In this document: in pieces, positions 18,521 to 27,509 of the stretch
Layout: every line of letters begins with the position of its first letter
Numbering within the stretch: the first letter of the stretch is position 1
Source: Flagellimonas alvinocaridis
Lineage (GTDB): Bacteria; Bacteroidota; Bacteroidia; Flavobacteriales; Flavobacteriaceae
DNA: 64,000 nucleotides
Direction of reading: 5' to 3'
NCBI RefSeq assembly: GCF_004916895.1
Contig: NZ_SNTZ01000001.1
Span: 62,001-126,000, forward strand
Notes under the pieces: model-generated
Told to the model about the DNA's origin: nothing
The model's input: only the letters and a program-made list of their open reading frames with translations
Databases searched by the model: none
Program-made: the position numbers and the translations under genes

Positions 18521-21500
18521 ATGAACACCAACAGATTAAAGCATTTTGCGCAAGAAGCGCGTGTAAAGTTGTTAGACCAGATAGGTGCCAAGCTCGAAAA
18601 GGTACTGACTTCAGATAGTGCTGAGCTTCGCGAAAAAGCAGGACATCTGCAAAAACTGCAAGAAGCCATTAATAAAACCTCCAAGGAGCAAGTAATAGAT
18701 ACCGTGGCCTATACATGGTTCAATCGTTTTGCGGCTTTGCGATTTATGGATGTAAACGGATACGAACCTCTTGGCATTCCTGTAGTTTCTCCAATAGAAG
18801 GAGGGACTTTGCCAGCTTTGTTGCAAGAAGCTAAACAAGGTGCCATACCTGAAGAATTACCAGTAATGCACCAAAGCGTTTATGATGTGCTCGATGGTAA
18901 GATACCGAGTGCAGATGCTCAAAACGAGGCATACCGAGCATTGTTGGTGGGCGCATGTAACCATTTGAACAAAATGTTGCCTTTTTTGTTTGAACGTATT
19001 AACGATTATGCCGAGTTGTTGTTACCTGATGATTTGACCTCCCAATTCTCTATTCTACAAGATGTAAGAGATGGTATGCCTAAAGAAGATTGCAAGGAAG
19101 TAGAGATTTTAGGATGGTTGTATCAGTACTACATTTCTGAGAAAAAGGATGAATTGATCAACGCAAAAAAGAGATACAAGGCCGAGGAGATAGCACCGGT
19201 AACACAACTTTTTACCCCAAAGTGGATTGTGCAGTATATGGTGGACAACACATTAGGCCAACTGTGGAAGGAGGCCAAGCCAACCACTAACCTTACGAAA
19301 GATTTAGAGTTTTACATAGAACCCAACAATCAAGAGCTAATACCAGATAGAAATATTGCGACTATAGAGGACATTACCTTTTTTGACCCTTGCGTAGGTT
19401 CGGCACATGTATTATGCTATGCTTTCGACTTGTTTTATAAAATTTATGAAGAAGAGGGATACAATCCAACGGAGATTCCAGGGCTTATTATTTCAAAAAA
19501 TCTGTATGGAATAGATATCGATGATAGGGCAGCGCAAATAGCGGGTTTTGCTTTGATGATGAAAGGCAGAAAGGCAAATCGTCGATTTTTCAAAAAACAG
19601 GTAGTACCCAATATAACAGCTTTTCAAAATATTGGAGCGCATCCAAAGTTTGAAAACGCCAAAGTGCTTGGGTCACTTATTAAGATTGATGAAAAAGAAT
19701 TCAATGCCATTACGGTCGATAAATCTTCATTGTTTGCCTATGAAGAACTTCAATTAAAGAAACAGGCACATCTATTATCGACTACTTATGATATTGTAGT
19801 TACCAATCCACCATACCTGAACTCTTCCTATATGGAAGGTACTTTAAAGCAATATGTTGAAAAAGAGTACAAAGAAACAAAAACGGACCTATTTGCCTGT
19901 TTTTTGGTGCAAGCCTCAAACTTTGCCAAAGAGGATGGTTTAATCGGTTTTATCTGTCCTTATGTATGGATGTTCATAAAATCTTATGAATGGTTACGTC
20001 AATATGTGATTCAAAGTAAAACGATTTCAACATTGGTGCAATTGGAGTATAATGCTTTTGGACCTGCCGTAGTACCAATAGGAACATTCGTGTTGAGAAA
20101 TGCCACTTATGAAGGTTATTCTGGGAGTTATATTCGACTTTCTGATTTTAAAGGCGTGGAAAACCAGAAACCTAAAACACTAGAAGCATTAAAAAATAGA
20201 AATTGTGGTTGGTTTTATCTAGCTTCTCAAGAAGATTTTACTGCTATTCCAGGATTCCCAATTGCTTATTTTGCCTCAAACTCAACCATAGAAATTTTTA
20301 ATGGTTGCGAAAGTATGGATAGCGTAATTAAAGCCCGTCAGGGGATATCCACTGCAGATAATGAAAGATTCTTGAGAGCATGGCATGAGGTAAACTTTAA
20401 TAAAAGCAGCTTGGTTTCGGAAGATGCTTGCTGGGTTCCTCATAACAAGGGCGGGACATTTAGGAAGTGGTATGGAAACCATGAATATTTTATTAATTGG
20501 GCAAATGATGGATTTGACATTAAGAACTTTTTTGATGCCAAAGGGAAACGAAGGTCAGTAATTCGAAATCCAAAATATTATTTCGAACCGTCAGTAAGCT
20601 GGAGTGATGTAACATCTAGTACCAATGCGTTCCGAGTTTTTCCAGAGGGATTTATACACAATGGATGTGCTCCTTCTGCATTTGGAGAAAATGAGGAATT
20701 TAGAAATTGTTTAGCTGCATTTGGGAACTTGAAATACACTGCCGATTTAGTACAGTTAATTAACCCAACCATGCATTTCTCTGAAGGATACTTTTCTAAG
20801 TTGCCATTCACAGAAAAATTCTGGAATAGAGAAGTTAGTTCTCTCTCGGAGTTGTGTATACAGATTTCAAAACAGCAATGGCACTCTAGCGAAATCTCAT
20901 GGAATTTCCAACAAAATGAGCTTCTTCGTATTAACGGCCAAGATATGGAAGAGGCCTACGACAGTTATTGCCAGTATTGGCAAAAAAAGTTTTTTGAGCT
21001 ACATACTAATGAAGAAGAATTGAACCGTCAATTTATTGAAATATATACGTTACAAGACGAGCTTACTCCAGTGGTTCCGTTAGAAGACATTACCATTCTC
21101 AAAGATGAGACCACCATTGAGAATGGACAATTGCATTTTCGGTCAAATGAGATTATGGCGCAGTTTATCAGTTATGCTGTAGGTTGTATGTTCGGCCGTT
21201 ATAGCCTCGATAAACCCGGGTTGGTATTGGCCAATCAAGGAGAAACCTTAGAAGACTACCTAAAAGCTGTTAGCATAGATAAAGTAGATATATCATTTAT
21301 GCCAGACGATGACAATATCATTCCCGTTCTAGACAATGAATGGTTCGAAGACGATATTGTAGGTCGCTTTTACGAGTTCTTAAAGGTCACTTTCGGCAAA
21401 AAAGACTTTGAAAAAAACATTGCCTTTGTTGAAGATGCCGTGGGTGATATCCGTAAATACTTTTTGAAGTCCTTCTATCCTGATCATATCAAGCGATATA

Positions 21501-21928
21501 AGAAGCGCCCTATTTATTGGATGTTTTCCTCGCCTTCAGGGGCTTTCAATGTGTTGGTCTATATGCATCGCTACACGCCTGATACCCTCAATACCATACT
21601 CAACGGCTACGTTAAAGAGTACCGTGAAAAGTTAAGTGCCCATAATGAACAATTGAATCACGTAAAAAGTGTAGGTACGGCACGTGAGCAGAACCAAGCG
21701 GCCAAAGAACAAGAGCGCATCAATAAAGTATTGTTAGAGCTTCAAGAATACGAACGCGACCTTTACAAACTGGCAACGGAGCGTATTGCCATTGATTTGG
21801 ATGATGGGGTGTTGGTCAATTACAACAAGTTTGGGAGTGTGATAAAGACAGTATCAGGTTTAAACGATAAAAAAGCCAAAGCAAAGGTCAAAAAGTTTGA
21901 TTGGATAGATGTAACCCAGATTCAATAA
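18521..21928 (+). CDS. pglX: BREX-1 adenine-specific DNA methyltransferase PglX
   Basis: 1135 aa. The AdoMet motif I FFDPCVGSAHVLCYAFDLF is at ~287-305 and the catalytic motif IV TNPPYLNSSYM at ~427-437. Target-recognition and helical regions occupy the C-terminal half. PglX makes N6-methyladenine at a short asymmetric site; this marks host DNA and is also needed for defence in type I BREX. The gene abuts brxC (TAA then ATG) and ends 4 nt before the PLD gene. The motif specificity cannot be predicted by reading. Confidence 0.95.
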   Translation: MNTNRLKHFAQEARVKLLDQIGAKLEKVLTSDSAELREKAGHLQKLQEAINKTSKEQVIDTVAYTWFNRFAALRFMDVNGYEPLGIPVVSPIEGGTLPALLQEAKQGAIPEELPVMHQSVYDVLDGKIPSADAQNEAYRALLVGACNHLNKMLPFLFERINDYAELLLPDDLTSQFSILQDVRDGMPKEDCKEVEILGWLYQYYISEKKDELINAKKRYKAEEIAPVTQLFTPKWIVQYMVDNTLGQLWKEAKPTTNLTKDLEFYIEPNNQELIPDRNIATIEDITFFDPCVGSAHVLCYAFDLFYKIYEEEGYNPTEIPGLIISKNLYGIDIDDRAAQIAGFALMMKGRKANRRFFKKQVVPNITAFQNIGAHPKFENAKVLGSLIKIDEKEFNAITVDKSSLFAYEELQLKKQAHLLSTTYDIVVTNPPYLNSSYMEGTLKQYVEKEYKETKTDLFACFLVQASNFAKEDGLIGFICPYVWMFIKSYEWLRQYVIQSKTISTLVQLEYNAFGPAVVPIGTFVLRNATYEGYSGSYIRLSDFKGVENQKPKTLEALKNRNCGWFYLASQEDFTAIPGFPIAYFASNSTIEIFNGCESMDSVIKARQGISTADNERFLRAWHEVNFNKSSLVSEDACWVPHNKGGTFRKWYGNHEYFINWANDGFDIKNFFDAKGKRRSVIRNPKYYFEPSVSWSDVTSSTNAFRVFPEGFIHNGCAPSAFGENEEFRNCLAAFGNLKYTADLVQLINPTMHFSEGYFSKLPFTEKFWNREVSSLSELCIQISKQQWHSSEISWNFQQNELLRINGQDMEEAYDSYCQYWQKKFFELHTNEEELNRQFIEIYTLQDELTPVVPLEDITILKDETTIENGQLHFRSNEIMAQFISYAVGCMFGRYSLDKPGLVLANQGETLEDYLKAVSIDKVDISFMPDDDNIIPVLDNEWFEDDIVGRFYEFLKVTFGKKDFEKNIAFVEDAVGDIRKYFLKSFYPDHIKRYKKRPIYWMFSSPSGAFNVLVYMHRYTPDTLNTILNGYVKEYREKLSAHNEQLNHVKSVGTAREQNQAAKEQERINKVLLELQEYERDLYKLATERIAIDLDDGVLVNYNKFGSVIKTVSGLNDKKAKAKVKKFDWIDVTQIQ

Positions 21929-21932
21929 CAGA

Positions 21933-23042
21933 ATGAGTGTAGTAGTAACTAGTTTAAAAGATGGGTTAATTCAGGAACTTCAAAGTGCAGATGAAATCTG
22001 GATTGGGGTTGCTTTGATGACAAACAGCGCTTTTAATCTTATCCAACGTTATATATCCGCTGAGGTTAGGCAACATTATCTATTAGGCATTAGCCTGCCA
22101 ACTGAACCACAAGTATTGCGTAAGTTATATAAACTTGAGGCAAAACCAAATATCGGAACACGACTATATGTTGAAAGGGAATTTTACCACCCAAAAGTAT
22201 ATATCATACGACGAGTTAAATCGTATGCAGCTTTTATAGGTTCTGCGAATTGCACAACTAGTGGCCTATCAAAAAATATTGAAGTTTCTTATAAGATCAC
22301 AAATACAAAAGATTGTAAAGAACTAATTGGCTGGTTCAATACGTTAAATGAAAATTCCCTTTCGCTATCTTCTAAGTTTATAGATACCTATGAAAAACGC
22401 TTTCAAAAAAGACTTGATCGTAAAAGAGAAGATGAGCGGGAAGTACATGAACTTAAAGCCAAAATCCAGCAGGAGCATGTAGCCACCATGAAGGCCCGGG
22501 CAGAACTTTTGGAAGTTTTAAAATGGCATCGTAGACAACCGGAATACGATGAGGTCAAAAGAAAAAGAAAACGAAACGTATCTGAGTTAAGAGAAGCACT
22601 GGGCTATCCTTCTTATGAGAATATCAATGTGGACGCTTTTTTTGGAATATGGGATCTAGGACATTTAATTGCTATCGCAATTCCACCGATTAAAAGAGAA
22701 AAAAATAAGTTCCGTAATATTCTGACCTATCTATCTGATGATACCATAGATATAAGCGAAAGAGTTGACAGAGTGCTTTCCGGAGATTTAAAAATGAGGG
22801 GTGTAGGGGAAGCAACGGTCTCAAAAATTTTGACTATTCATGACCCCAAGAAATATGCGGTTCGTAATGATAGAATAGATAGTTTGTTGGTTTCATACGG
22901 AATTGAAACTCCGAGGGGTATATCTAAAGGTGCGCGTTACAAAGCGATAAATACCTTCCTAAATCACATTTGTAAAGAATCCGGCATGAACAATCTAGCT
23001 GTTTTGGATTACTACTTGTACCTGGAAGCAACTGAGGAATAA
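21933..23042 (+). CDS. PLD-family nuclease-like protein with helix-hairpin-helix-like tail (BREX insert 1)
   Basis: 369 aa. Residues ~1-125 form one phospholipase D-type unit: FYHPKVYIIRR holds H86 and K88, followed by FIGSANCTTSGLSKNIEVSY with G103-S-A-N and Glu117. A single HxK...GSxN motif means a dimer would be needed for a full active site. A charged helix links this (~135-215) to a C-terminal region with MRGVGEATVSKILTIHDPKK, which resembles helix-hairpin-helix DNA-binding elements of DNA glycosylases. It is not a standard BREX gene; it lies 4 nt after pglX and 5 nt before the NERD gene. Confidence 0.8.
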   Translation: MSVVVTSLKDGLIQELQSADEIWIGVALMTNSAFNLIQRYISAEVRQHYLLGISLPTEPQVLRKLYKLEAKPNIGTRLYVEREFYHPKVYIIRRVKSYAAFIGSANCTTSGLSKNIEVSYKITNTKDCKELIGWFNTLNENSLSLSSKFIDTYEKRFQKRLDRKREDEREVHELKAKIQQEHVATMKARAELLEVLKWHRRQPEYDEVKRKRKRNVSELREALGYPSYENINVDAFFGIWDLGHLIAIAIPPIKREKNKFRNILTYLSDDTIDISERVDRVLSGDLKMRGVGEATVSKILTIHDPKKYAVRNDRIDSLLVSYGIETPRGISKGARYKAINTFLNHICKESGMNNLAVLDYYLYLEATEE

Positions 23043-23047
23043 AGATT

Positions 23048-25990
23048 ATGGCACTCGAAATTCTATTTAATAAAGCCGAACATCATCACGAAAATGTACA
23101 GTTTCGTCGTGTGGCGAACGGTTTGCTCAAACTTTTTGAAGAGCAAGGGTGGAATGGGTTATTAATAGGAAACCCCAGTAGCGAAGATTATTACCGATTT
23201 AGGGCGGATGCCATCTTGCTGTATGACAATGGTCTGGTAATCATAGATTTTAAAGATTATGAGGGCCAAATTGAAATGCCGTTACGTGACGAGGCATTTG
23301 AAAAAAAACCTTGGTTTTTGAATACTAAAAACGGCGAGCGTATCAAAATATATGGTGGTGAGCATTTTCCGAATCCTTTTAGGCAATTGAAATCGTACCG
23401 GCAGGTGATGTATGGGGTAATCAATGACGATTCTTTACTAAAATATGTTCTTGACCCCTCGCGAGTTTGTGCATTGAATATTTTTTCAGGACCAATAACC
23501 GCCAACCGTTCCACTTCAAGAAAAGTACCCTACTATCAACTGGTAGAAGAGGCCGATTTACATACCTTTTTGTACGACTATAGCAGTAAAAACAATTACG
23601 ATGAAAGTATTGCAAGAAAACTCAAGTCTATCTTTCCTTCAGATGCCTGGCAGAACGATATTATTGTTCCAGTAGATCAGCCTATTGCACCCGAAGTTCA
23701 TTTTAAGGATGGCGAACTAGAACCTGTACTTAAAGACTTTTTTGCGAGTGATGCGGCCGGTATTCTTGTGTTGGAATCAATGGACATAAACCTGCGTGAC
23801 AAATGGATGAAAATAGTGAATACCTATGTGCAAGATAACATTGGTTCTGAAACGCACTTATGGTCACACTCCACCCGTATAGCAAGTCGTATCGCGAAAC
23901 GGACGTTCTTACAAACTCAAAGCTTGTATGTAGCACTTTATAGCGGTAAGGAAAAAACGAAAGTTAAGGAAGATACTTTAGAGGGAGAGGAGGAGTTACA
24001 GGAGAATATTGAACAAGAAGTCATTGGCCTTCGAAGCGATGCCGATATTGATATTGCCGATGTATTCATTATACCTGACGCCCATTTGGTATCTCGAAGC
24101 CTACATCAATCCGATTTGATTCGCTTTGGTACAGGCAGATTGTTGGAGGATTTATTTAACTATTTAAAGCTGGATAAAACGCAGCGTAAACTTGTGTTGA
24201 TTGGCGATCCATACATGTTATCGTATGGACGAACAGAGGATGCCGCACTTAATATTGAATTGTTGAATGAGCTTTTTGAAGATGGCAATATTATACCCTA
24301 TCGTAGTAAGGCTGATGAGGCCTTTTCCGAAACACAATTATTTAAAACAAGAAATGGAATCGCAGCTTCCATTGATCATGACCTGTTCAATAGGCTAAAT
24401 TATCAGTATGATGAGTCATTGGAAGAGGTGCAACAAGAACAGGCAAGTCAATTAATTACGAAATGGTTTTCAAATCTCATTGAAAGTGAACCCGGCAACG
24501 CTGTACTGTTTTATTCGAAGCTTGATGCTCGTAAGACCAATCTCTGGATCAAGGAGCACTTGCTAAAGAATGGAAGGGAACTAGCGGCAGGCGATTTGTT
24601 GCTTATCAACAACAACATAACTATCCCTGATTTGACAGGGCTTGGTCATCCGACGAATATCAGCAACGGTAGTTATTTGAGAGTTATAGAGGTCTATAGT
24701 GCAGAAAATCTGCCAATTTCTTCCAAATCTAAAGGATATTTGGCAACCTTAACCTTTCGTAAATTAAGAGTAAAACTTCTAAGTGCAATACAACAGCCTG
24801 TCGTTGATATCCTAATGCTTGAAAATTATTTTCAAAACTTGGAAGATCTGGGGCGGGAAGAACAAATAGCCATAAAGATTTTTACCAGTCAAAGACTTGG
24901 AGAACTCAGAAAGAAATATCCTTTTGAAAAAAGCAGTAAGTGCCAAGACTTACAATCGAACAGGGACTATATAGAGACCTCCAAACTGTTCGGCGAATTG
25001 GAATTGAAAAAAAGCACAGGTGAAAAGGTATTGAAAAAAGACCAAGAAGCATTCAAAGTAAAACGCAATAAGATAGAACGCTCTTATAAAAAGGACTACA
25101 ATAGGTCATTGATGATGACCTTGCGTAAGCAAGATCCTTATGTAAATGCAGCGCACGTAAATTATGGCTGGGCTATTACGGTACACAAGTCGGTTGGTTC
25201 ACAATTTGAAAACGTTCTATTTAAAACGCTGCAGTCGGAAGATGCAGGAATAGCAAACCAGAGTTACTTCAGATGGCTCTACAGCGGTCTTACGGCGGCA
25301 AATAATAAAGCCTTCATTATTCATCCACAATTGATAAATCCATTTTCGGAATGTGAGTTTATCGATGCTGTGGAAATCACGGAAGGGGTCGAAACCCACA
25401 CGAATAATGAATTGTTGGATTATTCATCTGAGGAATTGAGCGACGAGAGCAAACATTGGTTTTCTGTAGGGTTTAATCATAATGCTGCCATGGCCATTGT
25501 AAAACTAATGGAGCGGCTTAGTGGATTGCAAATAAGTTCAGTTCGGAGATATTCTGATTTCTTGAACAAAGTAATTTTTTCTGACCAAGAGAAGCGTTCG
25601 GCGACCATAGCATTGAACAACAGAGGTAACTTAAAGATATCGTCTATTCGAATTGAGACCTGCCATTCAGACCTAAAAGATATAATTCAAAACGCTATAG
25701 ATAGTCTTTATCAACTCTCTTCGGAAAACGCCTTCCCCAACGATTACAGAGGAGAAATATATCAAGATTGGCGGCATAAACTTTCAGTTATGGGGATTGA
25801 ACTAGAGTTACTGGAAGAGCATAATAACGAAGATAGACTTCATTTAAAAAATGGCAACGACCAAGTTAAATTTAATCTGCGTTACACAAGTGGTGTAAGA
25901 AATCGTGGGCATTTTACTTCGACGACAATCACGAGAAAAACAAACCAAGATCTAGTTTTGGAACTTAAAAAGTTGTTGTCGCATGGATGA
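23048..25990 (+). CDS. NERD nuclease fused to a degenerate SF1 helicase (BREX insert 2)
   Basis: 980 aa. The N-terminus (~10-120) is a NERD-like nuclease: Asp54 in RFRADAILLYD and the D-F-K triad at 67-69 in LVIIDFKDYEG match PD-(D/E)XK. The rest follows an SF1/UvrD-like plan: a DAH Walker B at 344-346 (DVFIIPDAHLVS), LVLIGDP at ~383-388, TVHKSVGSQFENV at ~711-723 and WLYSGLTAANNKAFI at ~743-757. No GxGKT/S Walker A exists where expected (~235-258), and the arginine usual in motif VI is missing. It may bind DNA without unwinding. It overlaps the next gene by 8 nt. Confidence 0.8.
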   Translation: MALEILFNKAEHHHENVQFRRVANGLLKLFEEQGWNGLLIGNPSSEDYYRFRADAILLYDNGLVIIDFKDYEGQIEMPLRDEAFEKKPWFLNTKNGERIKIYGGEHFPNPFRQLKSYRQVMYGVINDDSLLKYVLDPSRVCALNIFSGPITANRSTSRKVPYYQLVEEADLHTFLYDYSSKNNYDESIARKLKSIFPSDAWQNDIIVPVDQPIAPEVHFKDGELEPVLKDFFASDAAGILVLESMDINLRDKWMKIVNTYVQDNIGSETHLWSHSTRIASRIAKRTFLQTQSLYVALYSGKEKTKVKEDTLEGEEELQENIEQEVIGLRSDADIDIADVFIIPDAHLVSRSLHQSDLIRFGTGRLLEDLFNYLKLDKTQRKLVLIGDPYMLSYGRTEDAALNIELLNELFEDGNIIPYRSKADEAFSETQLFKTRNGIAASIDHDLFNRLNYQYDESLEEVQQEQASQLITKWFSNLIESEPGNAVLFYSKLDARKTNLWIKEHLLKNGRELAAGDLLLINNNITIPDLTGLGHPTNISNGSYLRVIEVYSAENLPISSKSKGYLATLTFRKLRVKLLSAIQQPVVDILMLENYFQNLEDLGREEQIAIKIFTSQRLGELRKKYPFEKSSKCQDLQSNRDYIETSKLFGELELKKSTGEKVLKKDQEAFKVKRNKIERSYKKDYNRSLMMTLRKQDPYVNAAHVNYGWAITVHKSVGSQFENVLFKTLQSEDAGIANQSYFRWLYSGLTAANNKAFIIHPQLINPFSECEFIDAVEITEGVETHTNNELLDYSSEELSDESKHWFSVGFNHNAAMAIVKLMERLSGLQISSVRRYSDFLNKVIFSDQEKRSATIALNNRGNLKISSIRIETCHSDLKDIIQNAIDSLYQLSSENAFPNDYRGEIYQDWRHKLSVMGIELELLEEHNNEDRLHLKNGNDQVKFNLRYTSGVRNRGHFTSTTITRKTNQDLVLELKKLLSHG

Positions 25991-27506
25991 TAAAAGCACC
26001 ATACAAGAAGAGGCCCGACAAGTGGCCGATACCAATCCATTAAGGGCAATCGAATTGTACTTAGGTATTTGGAATAAATATGATTCGCAATTCAATAATT
26101 ACGATGCTATAGCTTTACTAAAAGCGTTGAGAAAAGCGAAAAAACGGCACGTTACCCAGTTGCCAGAAATTCTTGAGCGTTATAAGGAGATGGAAATAGT
26201 CACAGGTCTAACAGGATGGTATCTTTTTGACTGTTACATCAAGGCAAGACAGCCCCAAGAAATTTTGAACGATGAAAATTGGATTGTCAAGCTCGTTCAA
26301 CACATACCTCAAAAAGATACAAGGTCAAATGACAAGTACCCCTGTCCTCTTTTTCTGATTATAAAAGGTTTGGTAACCGCACATTCGAACAACCTTTTTA
26401 ATGCAGGCATGGTATATCAACATCTATCTATGCTGAACCCTGATTTACTATCATTAGATTGTTCGGAATATACGGACAAGGACGGGAAAGCAAAAACCAA
26501 CCCGTCGGCATGTGAAGAGTATTATCAAGGTTTTACCAAGGCTACTTTTAAGTTGGGAAAGTTTGAGGAGTGTATCGCGGCTGCCAAATCGGCTTTAACT
26601 GTGCTTAGAGACTTTCATTACGACAATGATCTTTGGTTTAAAATGAGAATCGCCCAAAGTGAATTTAACCTCAAAAATTTTGATGCTAGCGAACGTGTTT
26701 ATCTAGAAATATTAAATTCCCGGACAGGGTCAAGCAAATGGTTTCTCTTCAAGCAGTATTCTGAATTGCTTTTTACTCAAGGGCGATATAAGGAAAGTTG
26801 GGAACAAAGCTTAAAAGCTGGTAGTTTAATATTCGACATTAAGTACAGTGCTTCACTATGCCTATTGCAAGCAAGAATTCTATTTCGCCTAGATCGAGGG
26901 AATGAAGGAGAGATATTTGCAAAAATGATTTCTATTGGAGCGAATGAGAATTTGTGGAATATTTCGCAGGAATATCAAAAGCTGATTGACTACTACACCT
27001 TTGATATAACAGATTTGGGCGCAAGTAGACACTTTCAAAGGCTACGTGATTTTTGGAATAAAGAAATGTATGATAATTTTCATGAGTACGAAGGTGCTAT
27101 TGTTTTTGTTCATAACAACAACAAAGTAGGAAAGATAAAAACCGCAACTGAAACCATCAACTTCAAAAAGAGCAGTTTCTATCCACCCCAAAAGAATATT
27201 TCCAAGTTGGAAGGTAGTTTCGTGAAATTTGTAGTTGACCTAGATTACAATGGAAATAAACTGGCAAAAAATGTCAAAATCGTAAAAAGGAAAAACGTTG
27301 AATTTGTTGTTAACAAAACAATGAGGGGAAAGATTAAGAACATAGTTGATTTTGGGATTTTCGTGACTTTTGAAAATGCCAAAGACGGCCTGCTACATAA
27401 AACAAAGCTAAAAGATACTTTTAAGGATGATTTCGAAATAAACCAAATCATTGAAGTAGTGGTAGTTAAAGAGACCGATAAAGGGTTGGAATTAAATCTA
27501 GTTTAA
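25983..27506 (+). CDS. TPR-like protein with cold-shock and S1 RNA-binding domains (BREX insert 3)
   Basis: 507 aa. Residues ~1-350 are helical repeats resembling TPR (for example EYYQGFTKATFKLGKFEECI and FNLKNFDASERVYLEILNSR). Residues ~370-434 look like a cold-shock domain (GAIVFVHNNNKVGKIKTATE, then LEGSFVKFVVDLDYNG with LAKNVKIV). Residues ~447-507 are an S1 domain (MRGKIKNIVDFGIFVTFENA, then KDGLLHKTKL). Two OB-folds point to single-stranded RNA or DNA binding. Not a core BREX gene; it overlaps the NERD gene and ends 3 nt before pglZ. Confidence 0.78.
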   Translation: MDDKSTIQEEARQVADTNPLRAIELYLGIWNKYDSQFNNYDAIALLKALRKAKKRHVTQLPEILERYKEMEIVTGLTGWYLFDCYIKARQPQEILNDENWIVKLVQHIPQKDTRSNDKYPCPLFLIIKGLVTAHSNNLFNAGMVYQHLSMLNPDLLSLDCSEYTDKDGKAKTNPSACEEYYQGFTKATFKLGKFEECIAAAKSALTVLRDFHYDNDLWFKMRIAQSEFNLKNFDASERVYLEILNSRTGSSKWFLFKQYSELLFTQGRYKESWEQSLKAGSLIFDIKYSASLCLLQARILFRLDRGNEGEIFAKMISIGANENLWNISQEYQKLIDYYTFDITDLGASRHFQRLRDFWNKEMYDNFHEYEGAIVFVHNNNKVGKIKTATETINFKKSSFYPPQKNISKLEGSFVKFVVDLDYNGNKLAKNVKIVKRKNVEFVVNKTMRGKIKNIVDFGIFVTFENAKDGLLHKTKLKDTFKDDFEINQIIEVVVVKETDKGLELNLV

Positions 27507-27509
27507 TAC

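Noticed and set aside
21933..25990. DISARM system (PLD plus helicase genes)
   Set aside because: DISARM needs DrmA/DrmB with DUF1998-type domains. The helicase-like protein here is NERD/SF1 and the neighbours are clearly BREX.
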